Shown piece after piece: positions 57,245 to 64,000 of a stretch of DNA of 64,000 bases. Each line of letters opens with the position of its first letter. Position 1 is the first letter of the stretch. Source of the DNA: Isoetes taiwanensis (taxonomy: Eukaryota; Streptophyta; Lycopodiopsida; Isoetales; Isoetaceae); assembly GCA_021234155.1 (NCBI GenBank), contig JAJEKV010000011.1, positions 1,922,001 to 1,986,000 on the forward strand, in the 5' to 3' direction. A program made the position numbers and the translations under genes. The notes under the pieces are model-generated. The model made no database searches. It saw nothing but the letters and a program-made list of their open reading frames with translations, and had not been told where the DNA came from.

Positions 57245-58650
57245 CAGGTGCCTCCACCCAGTCCGAGCCACTCTTCTCCGAACCATCCTCATCGAATATT
57301 GCGAAGAGGACTGGCTCCGACTGGGTGGAGGCCTCAGCGACTAACCACAGAGGTGCTGGCTGCTTTCTCGACTCGTGAGTCGAGAAAACGCAGGCTCTAG
57401 TGCATTCTACAGGTGCCTGCAGACAGTCTTAACCACTCTCCTTCAAACTATCTTCCTCGAATATTGCGAAGGGAAGTGGTTTTGACTGTCTGCAGGCCAA
57501 CTCTTAGCAACCCAATTCTCCTGTGTGTGGTCGCAGTGGCCTCTACCCAGTCAGAGACCGTCTCCTTCGAACCATCTTCGCCGTAATATATTGCGAAGGG
57601 ATGGGCTCGACCGGGTGGACGCCTACAACTAACCACGAAACCCTGAGCCTTGTCAGATTCTCGGCTCAAGGAGTCGAATGCCTTTACCAGCCCGGCACTC
57701 CATGTGGAGTTCCCTTCGATGGCTAAGGCATTCGACTTTGCGAAGTCGAGAATGTAGAACAAAGATACTCTACGCATTCCCTCGACCGCAAAGTCGAGAA
57801 CCTTTAGTCACCATAATTCTCCGCAGACTTACCTGGCCAGAGCCACCTCCTCTCAACCACCCCGCCCACAAGTGAGGCCCTAATCGGTGGAGGCCCCTAC
57901 AACCAACCAGCTGAAACCATGTAGCTCATTGCCCTGCATTCCCTACTGGAGTCTGAATCTTAAATCCAACAAAGACTCCATGTACCTATCCTGAGTTGAT
58001 GAGTTAATCTGGCTTCCTACCTATGAACAGAATGTGTAGACGTGCGCCACACGACTTTCGGACTCGCAGTCGAGAATCCCTTAGCCACCAATTCTCCTGT
58101 ATGGTCGCAGTGGCCTCGACTCCGCCAGAGCCACTCTCCTTCAACCATCTTCGCCGAATATTGGGGCGAGGGGCTCGGACTGGGTGGAGGCCTCTACAAC
58201 TAACCACAGGGAAACCACAGAGAGGAAGCCAAGGCTTGCATTCTCGACTCGCAAGTCGAGAATCCCTTAGCCCGATCCCACATAGCAATGCCCGCTCCCG
58301 TGCATTCTCCAGGTGCCTGCAGACAGTCTGAGCCACTCTCCTTCAAACTATATTGCTCGAATATTGCGAAGGGAAGTGGCCCTGACTGTCTGCAGGCCTT
58401 TGGGTCTTAGCACAGGTCTCTACAACTACGCACTTTGTATTCTCTTGTTTTTAGTACCAAGTGCCTCTAGCCTGTCTGAGCCACTCTCCTTCGAACCATC
58501 TTCCTCGAATATTGCGAAGAGGAGTGGTTCCGACTGGGTGGAGGCCCCTCCGACTAACCACAAGAGGATGCATTTGAAGCGCATCTCCTGGGCCTTAGAC
58601 CTAGCCTGATCTATGTACAACATTCCAAGAAAACATTCCAAGAAAAAATA
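57245..58650. repeat. Seven hairpin-forming repeats mixed with palindromes
   Basis: Units of about 85 bases at 57249-57334, 57413-57499, 57536-57625, about 57831-57895 (decayed), 58106-58195, 58312-58398 and 58459-58547 each carry arms such as GCCTCCACCCAGTC and GACTGGGTGGAGGC around a centre TCGAATATTGCGAAG. Arms differ between units (GCCTGCAGACAGTC in two) yet each arm still matches its own partner. TTCTCGACTCG-type palindromes or half palindromes lie between them (about 57190, 57365, 58240). Confidence 0.85.
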
Positions 58651-59427
58651 CACCTAAAACGGAACTGTTCTTTACCCCCGATCCATTGTTTCCTTGCCGA
58701 GCATCTCTCAACCCAGAGAGTAAATCATCTCTTGAAGCTGAAAAATGCTGGACAAGGAAACGATAAATCCGTCGAGCTTATGAGCAGTTCCATTATTTAA
58801 ACACAGACGGCATGTTCTACACGCGAAATAACACAGGCATCTCTGAAACTCACCTCTTCACGCTAGCAATTCCTTGGGCCATCAGATCACGGATCCCGCA
58901 GCCTCACCGAGAGTCTTTGCTTCTTCGTTTGGTCTCATCAAGAGTGCATTCGCATCTAATACTTGTATCATCGCGATTCTCGTATATCCCCGCTCCATGG
59001 CGCAAAGAAGTAGAGTTCCCGGTCCGGCGGCTCCTCTCCACTTCCTACCTTAGCTCGCGCTCATCGATCAAATCAACGCTGCGGTCAGAAAAATACACGA
59101 GCAAGGTGTCGTGGAGGAGCTTACCGCCGTCAAGGTGCCATTCCGAAGTCGCATACGATGCTTTCGCCCCAACTCAAAAGTCGCCAATGCCGCAGTGAAG
59201 ATAAACTACACTCAGCCACTAAGTCCCCGGATGTGATTCAATTTCGAAATAGTGTTTGGGCGGCTAAAGGCCGCCGTCTTTGTACCCTTAGCCCGCTTTT
59301 TTTCTTAAATGATTGCATGTCCTTAAATTCAAATTAAAGAACACGCCCGATCTTTTTTACATGCAGTCCTAAAACTTACAACGCGCGGAGGAAACTTAAT
59401 TTACAGAAGGGTTCGAGCAGGAAGAAG
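58651..59427. other. 5' flank of the ParB-HAD gene
   Basis: Frames at 58812-59198 are Ser/Arg-rich and unlikely to be real. In another frame near 59060-59200 INAAVRKIHEQGVVEELTAV K looks protein-like but follows a stop, and I do not recognise it. No promoter motif can be supported. Confidence 0.35.
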
Positions 59428-59589
59428 ATGAGGGGGCATACAGACATGGCGACTCCGTCCAAGAAGCGAAGCGCCGTAGCAGAAGCTGGTTCTAGCGGCA
59501 TCAAGAAGAAAAAGACAGGCGCCTCAGGTGAGCTCTGAGGTTTTTCTTTGGTCGGAATACCTTTACTGATCCATCCTTTCGTCTTGCAG

Positions 59590-60330
59590 CATTCACCGCG
59601 GACTCACTAGTGATCACTGGCCGAACTCCGTTCTTCGTCATCGAGGGACTGGAGACAGAGCTTCTTGACACACCAGCAGATTCTTGGTGGTATGTCGAGG
59701 TATCAGCAAGTGGGAAGGAGAAAGATTTGTTTCTCCACCAAAGGGACAAGAAGAGCTCCGGAGACAAGTACAAGAAGGTCGGTGTTGTGCTCTCCGTCTC
59801 AGCGCCAGATTCGAAGCATCTAACACTTCATGTCGAAGACTGCCAGAAGAGTAAGTTCTACCACACGAAAAAATTATCAGTTTCAAATTATTCTCACTCT
59901 TCCATGAGCAAGGCGAAGGGCATCGACAAAAGGCCGGCGCCTTTAAATTGTCAGAACCTTGGGTGGAAGGATCTGGAAGGGATGAAGGAGGCCGGAACCC
60001 TAACATCCAGGGAGCTTGGAATGGAGATTTCCAGAGTCAGGGAAAAACTGTTCAACACGGGGAGCTTCACTTCCACTGTGCTGAAGACTCTACAACACTC
60101 GGTAGTGGGGAGGGAAGTTGTGGTTCATAAAGAAAAAAGTTCGGACAAGACCAAAGATGGAGAAGATGACACCACACGGGAGGAATCGGATGATGAAGCA
60201 GACGAAGATATGGTCGACTCCCAATTAATGGATCCAGACGAGCAGATCAGGATTTCACAGAGAGGGGCACAGAAAATGGAGCGGCTGGCTCAGTATTATC
60301 CGTTGGGAATAGCACACAAGCTGCTCTTGG
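59590..60330 (+). pseudogene. N-terminal region of the ParB-HAD gene, unknown domain
   Basis: Exon 2 opens with FTADSLVITGRTPFFVIEGL, DTPADSWWYVEVSASGKEKD and KVGVVLSVSAPDSKHLTLHV, a beta-rich stretch of about 100 residues with no family that I recognise. A Lys-rich linker (SKAKGIDKRP) follows, then a helical part and an acidic run (DGEDDTTREESDDEADEDMV) near 60150-60215. Helices (MERLAQYYPLGIAHKLLLDI RR) lead into the ParB-like part. The frame is unbroken up to about 60405. Confidence 0.45.
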
Positions 60331-61130
60331 ACATCAGACGCCTGAAGGTCTGCACGGGAGATGCCGTCTTGTTCAACCACAGGGAATTTAATCCAGATGC
60401 TGGAGATTCTAAACCTGATGGTGCGACATCCTGTTGCAGATCCAATGCCTGCGGATGTCATACCTTTCAGCAGATCGACCGGTCAGTTGTTCAGCTGGAA
60501 GTCTGAGGAAGACCTGAAGGGAAAAGACGTCCGGTTCTGGGTAGTGGACGGTCAGCATTCAGTGAGAGCGGCGCAAGTCTTGCAGACGGAGAAGGAGGTG
60601 CCGCAAAGGATCAAGGGTATATATGCCAAGCGAGAGTGCAGAGTTCTTTCAGTGGAGACGCCAGCAACCGAACTGGCCAGCATTAGCCACTGCCAGAACA
60701 CAATAGCAGCGAGTGCCAGCTACGTAAGGTAAATAACTCTCTGATTCTTTCCATTCTCGACTCGCGAGTCGAGAAAGCCCTACCATCCTAACATTTCCCG
60801 ATTATCACTGGGGTTTCTCGACTTGCGAGTCGAGAAAGCCAAGGGAACACAGAAAATCAAAGGATGCAGAGCTTTCTCGACTCGCGAATCGAGAAAACCC
60901 AGAGAAGTAAAAGACAATTAGACATTCAAGGGACTTTCTCGACTCGCGAGTCGAGAAACCCCGGGGCTACTATTTAGTGTTTACTTCGGGTGTTTGTAAA
61001 TACTTTCATGCTCTGACATTGGGACATTGACTGAATGCAGCCCGTATCCTGACCAGATCATACACGCTCGGCAACAGTGGAAAGCATTGGGTTGTGTCCT
61101 CAGCGTCCTAAAGGAAACAGGGCTCCCTCG
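60331..61130 (+). pseudogene. ParB/Srx-like domain of the four-exon gene
   Basis: Following RRLKVCTGDAVLFNHREFNP, the frame changes and reads MPADVIPFSRSTGQLFSWKS, then VRFWVVDGQHSVRAAQVL, then VPQRIKG, ECRVLSVE and ATELASISHCQNT. The DGQHSVRAA motif (about 60548-60575) and the spacing to a later Q-N pair match the ParB N-terminal fold, where DGxHRxxAA binds nucleotide and an N-x-x-R segment follows. The Arg of DGxHR is Ser here. Intron 2 falls at SASYV, and exon 3 continues SPYPDQIIHARQQWKALG before a frame change. ParB-like domains clamp on DNA using CTP or, in phage proteins, sit in front of methyltransferases. The residue matches support the fold, not an activity. Confidence 0.5.
60754..60958. 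repeat. Four palindromes inside intron 2 of the ParB-HAD gene
   Basis: TTTCTCGACTCG joined to its inverse (22-24 bases) occurs at 60754-60775, 60814-60837, 60873-60896 and 60935-60958. The second and third have one mismatch in the core. The spacing is about 60 bases. They fill most of a 312-base intron. Confidence 0.95.
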
Positions 61131-61382
61131 GATAAGTGGAAGACCTTTGAGAAACTCTGCAGATATGTTCTGCTGGAGGGCCAGGAAGATGATGAGGGAG
61201 AGGATGAAGAGGAGAAGAAGAAGAGAACACTAAGGAAGGGCAGGGAGTCTCTCTCAGACCAATATGACCTCATTCTTAGCACTGAGGCGGTCTGGGAGAA
61301 ATGGACTGAGATATGAGCTCAATGGACAAGAGGCAAGCTGAAGGACAGCAATGGAGAATTTCCAAGCAGGCCGGACCCCAAG

Positions 61383-62653
61383 TTGTTCGACAAGCAGTTC
61401 ATGAAAAGGATACAGGGCCTGACGGACAAAGAAACGCTTGACCTACAAGGCAGAACCTTGGATGGAACAATCCTGCTAAGGAAGACTAGGAGTTCTAAAA
61501 TGCAGGACGCAAAGGATTATGCCACAGTCCTAAAGAGACAGCGTGCGTTAGAAGAAGGCATCACGGAGTTCTGCAATGTTGCATCTAATGAATACCATAA
61601 CTTTAATTATTACAAGGAAAAGGCTGCCCTTGATGAGGAAGACATGAAGGAATTGAACCGTCTATGTCAACCCTACATCAACACCAAGCTAAAGCATAAC
61701 GTCAAAACCCTTCCCTTCCCTGAACGTGCTATGGCAATTCTGAAGAGGAAGCTTGGATTCGGGGTGGTCCCATTTAAGGCCGATGATAGCTCCCCTCCAT
61801 TTCTGGTAACTTTGGGACACAAGGGATTTGGTGGTCTGGAACTGGCACCTGGACCCGTGGCACGATTTGCCATCAATATGATCGAAGACCCCACCATTTT
61901 TTATGACAAAGCTGACATAGAGCAGTGGTACAAGACGTGTCTGGACATGACCGACCTGGATACTTTCAGTTTCCTTGTCTTTTGCATGCCGGGCAATCAG
62001 ACAACTGCTGTCTCCCAATGGGCAGCTGATATTAACTTCACCAACAAGATCATGTACTCCATATACGAACTTGAACATGAGTGTAGACTTGGCTTGCCGA
62101 AGGCACCAAGCTTTGCCAATATAGTTTTGGTTTTGATTTCAAGATCGGCTATAGACCTGGATAAGTGGTGGTCTAGCGAACATCATTATCTCGACAGGTT
62201 CATGATCTCTCAAGAGCAGATGGAACCCTGGAAGGGCGGCAGATTTATGGAGGATGTGCCATCGATGGACAAAGTCAGCAAAGATGGTGTGACAGGTCCT
62301 ATACATAGAATTCCTATCCGGCCAAGAGTTATCAAGTACTTCATAACCAGCTTGGTCGAGGAAGATCAAATTGTATGCGAGTGGTACATGAATGGCCTGT
62401 TCTCTCAGGGGGCTATGCTTTATGGAATGAAACCTATATCCGTGGTTGGAAATAAGGACATGGTTGAAACCATTCGGTCATACCTAGATCTGCTTCATGA
62501 GCATTTCAAAGGGAGGAAGACAAATGGAAGAAGTAAAGACGACGAGGACGAAGACAAACCTGGGAGCGAGGGAGACAAAGCTGACGGAGACGAGAATGTC
62601 GAAGGTTTAGACCAGAATGCTGCCGAACACATTCTTGAGAATCTGAGATTGAG
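61383..62653 (+). pseudogene. Middle region resembling a degenerate beta-class DNA methyltransferase
   Basis: The frame runs unbroken from the TGA at 61314 to the donor at 62653. IEDPTIFYDKADIEQWYKTC lies where a DPPY-type motif followed by a helix would be expected, and FLVFCMPGNQTTAVSQWAAD follows like a catalytic-domain strand and helix. Then IHRIPIRPRVIKYFITSLVE, then DQIVCEWYMNGLFSQGAMLY and GMKPISVVGNKDMVETIRSY L are laid out like the C-terminal AdoMet-binding part of CcrM-type enzymes (K-P-x-x-L-I, then D-P-F-x-G-S-G-T, then a G-x-D/E strand). The key residues DPPY and FxGxG are not conserved, so any methyltransferase here would be inactive. The fold assignment is a pattern match by eye. 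The region ends in an acidic tail (KDDEDEDKPGSEGDKADGDE). Confidence 0.35.
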
Positions 62654-62678
62654 GTGAGTTTACTTTGCTCTATCGGTG

Positions 62679-62755
62679 TTTCTCGACTCGCGAGTCGAGA
62701 AAACTCGTTTCCTTTCAATACTTTTTCTTTCCATTCTCGACTCGCGAGTCGAGAA
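62679..62755. repeat. Two palindromes inside intron 3
   Basis: The same palindrome is present at 62679-62702 and 62734-62755, each followed by the identical ACTCGTTTCCTTTC word. They make up over half of a 138-base intron. Confidence 0.95.
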
Positions 62756-62791
62756 AACTCGTTTCCTTTCTGACAGATGTCATCATTTCAG

Positions 62792-63629
62792 GGAGTTCCA
62801 TGTCAACGACTCCAGATCATTGTTAATATCTAGCGGTGGTTCACGTCGCGAGGAGGACAATGCACTCCACAAAGACAATCCAGAGCAAGACACTGCTCAC
62901 AGCCAGAAAGGACCTGAAAAGATAATGATCCCGCATATGGATCCCGATGAACTGGAAATATGGTCAGAGCCAAACTCCAGCTGGTCCCGCCAAGCTTGTA
63001 ATATTTGACGTCAATGGAGTATTAGCTGCAGTATACCACGATAAAAACGTCCCCGAGCTTAACACCTCGCAGATCCCGACGAAAACGGAGCATAAAATAG
63101 TGTATCCGAGGCCTAGAGCAAAGGAAATTGTTGAATGGTGCCTGGAACGGGGATTCGAAGTGGGCATATGGTCTTGTATGGCAAAGAAAAATATTGTCAA
63201 TGTTCTTGGTGTTCTCGGCCTTCCAGTTTTGAAGTTCAAGTTCGTTGGGGAAACGAAAGGGTCGAGCATGTGTCGGACCTCGATCCAACCATCACAAAGG
63301 GGAAGCCTATTATGGTGAAAAGGTTGGACAGGGTTTATGAGCAATTCCCGGACTATGGCAAACACAACACGCTGATCATAGACGACTCCGCCTACAAGTG
63401 CTATCATAACTCGCAAAATACAATCCTTGCTAAGGCATATCGACCTGAAGAGTATGAGACGGATAGGTGGTTGTCTTTCGGACTTTGTCCTGTCTTGGCG
63501 GAATCCCTCTTTGCCATTCTTGTCGCCGATGTGATTAGGAACTATCCGACCCTCACGGAACCCGATCCAGAGAGCAAGGCGATCATGAAAGCTATGGACG
63601 GCAAATATTTTGGTGATCAAGAAGAGTGA
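62792..63629 (+). pseudogene. FCP1/NIF-type HAD phosphatase domain
   Basis: Exon 4 starts REFHVNDSRSL and, after a frame change near 62975, reads AKLVIFDVNGVLAAVYHDKN. The HAD motif I is therefore D-V-N-G (Asp codon at 63007-63009) instead of D-x-D. Plant FCP1-homology proteins with a D-x-N-G motif are known. Motif II follows as VGIWSCMAKKNIVNVLGVLG, a Lys occurs in TKGKPIMVKRLD, and motif III reads LIIDDSAYKCYHNSQNT (DD codons at 63381-63386). The order and spacing fit FCP1/CTD small phosphatases, which remove phosphate from RNA polymerase II or other proteins. A second frame change lies near 63255. The exon ends with FGDQEE and stop at 63629. Confidence 0.82.
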
Positions 63630-64000
63630 CCTCTGCTTTCAGATAGTCAAATTGTGTGAATATTGTAAACAAACGTGAACAAATGTATTAAACATGTTGT
63701 AATGAATATACTTGTATATTGAGTTTTCGCTGGCTTTCTCGACTCACGAGTCGAGAAAGGCATGCTTGTCCTGTTGATGAGACCATTTGTATGTTTGATT
63801 GTGTGACTGGATGCAACCACAATCTACTATGATAATGATTGTACATTGCGTTTCCTGGGCCTTTCTCGACTGAGTCGAGAAAGGCACTGGTTGTCTCGTT
63901 GACGAAACCATTTGTATGCTTCCGTGTGTGATTGGATGCAACCATATTCTAATGAGAATGGTTATACTTTGACTTTTTCGGGCCGAGTCGAGAAAGACAC
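63630..64000. repeat. 3' flank with palindromes in a tandem repeat
   Basis: Palindromes occur at 63735-63758 (one mismatch) and 63860-63884 (shortened centre), and a partial copy is at 63975-63996. They lie in units of about 120 bases that also repeat ACCATTTGTATG and GATTGGATGCAACCA-type words. The repeat runs off the window edge. Confidence 0.9.

Larger units (their letters stand above)
59428..63629 (+). pseudogene. Four-exon gene: ParB-like, methyltransferase-like and FCP1/HAD domains; several breaks
   Basis: Exons 59428-59527, 59590-60728, 61041-62653 and 62792-63629 are joined by GT-AG introns of 62, 312 and 138 bases whose phases agree (GCA, AGC and AGG codons across the joins). Together they would give about 1,230 residues. 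The start could be ATG 59428 or ATG 59446. Exon 1 encodes a basic, nuclear-signal-like stretch (KKRSAV and GIKKKKTG). Breaks: a frame change between 60405 and 60430, another between 61060 and 61130, a TGA at 61314-61316, and frame changes near 62975 and 63255. The frame alternates back and forth each time, so some breaks could be assembly errors. Otherwise it is a young pseudogene. Repeated palindromes lie in introns 2 and 3 and downstream. I know no described plant gene with this domain order. Confidence 0.7.

Noticed and set aside
58812-59198. 128-codon ORF just upstream of the ParB-HAD gene
   Set aside because: Its Ser/Arg-rich composition suits an untranslated leader read by chance, and no domain is visible. 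Left as flank.
61027-61233. Separate small gene at the start of exon 3
   Set aside because: The frame agrees with the splice phase from exon 2 and is cut off by a frame change. It is the beginning of exon 3, not its own gene.

Overview
The window reads as nuclear DNA of a land plant with a large, repeat-rich genome, most likely a fern or another non-seed plant. That assignment is an inference. It rests on host-gene exons with plant-type proteins (TRAPPC4, a P4 phospholipid flippase of the ALA1 type, mitochondrial ALDH12/P5C dehydrogenase, a PPR protein of the kind abundant in ferns), GT-AG introns, a Tat-like Ty3/gypsy element, LINE remnants and several families of MITE-like elements. There are no bacterial operons, no rRNA, no convincing tRNA and no CRISPR.

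Layout. 1-10878: one decayed Ty3/gypsy LTR retrotransposon. The left LTR is cut by the window edge and the right LTR is complete. Gag, protease, RT, RNase H and integrase are all broken, but between integrase and the 3' LTR there is an accessory region with sense ORFs on both sides of an unbroken 423-codon antisense coiled-coil ORF. 11.2-18.9 kb: a duplicated 356-bp unit whose second copy is interrupted by about 7 kb, most of it a 6.6-kb terminal-inverted-repeat (TIR) element full of 19-bp satellite repeats. 18.9-29 kb: three related long-TIR MITEs, a solitary TRAPPC4 exon and several unidentified exon-like pieces. 29.9-39.5 kb: a minus-strand LINE split by about 8.7 kb of three head-to-tail non-coding units, each ending in 40-60 GAA triplets. 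39.7-44.2 kb: a 4.5-kb TIR element carrying a U-box/ARM-like fragment and an array of perfect palindromes. 45-50 kb: fragments of PPR, ALA1 and ALDH12 genes. 50.1-51.5 kb: an intact intronless kinase-like gene lacking the catalytic Asp. 52.5-55.8 kb: a decayed DUF7869 gene. 57-58.6 kb: seven hairpin-forming repeats. 59.4-63.6 kb: a four-exon gene with several breaks.

The most unusual object is the last one. Its exons, joined by consistent splice phases, encode in order a basic N-terminus, a ParB/Srx-like domain (DGQH motif), a long middle region that resembles a degenerate permuted (beta-class) DNA adenine/cytosine-N4 methyltransferase, and an FCP1-type HAD phosphatase domain with an altered catalytic motif. 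The introns and 3' flank of this gene carry at least eight copies of a 22-24-bp near-perfect palindrome that also forms the array at 42.6-43.2 kb and recurs among the hairpins at 57-58 kb. ParB proteins act on palindromic sites, and the palindrome contains two GANTC sequences, the target of CcrM-type methyltransferases. A functional link is therefore worth testing, but it is speculation at this point.

Almost everything else is non-functional or mobile. The only long uninterrupted reading frames that look like real proteins are the kinase-like gene (50117-51490) and the antisense ORF in the retrotransposon (8048-9319).
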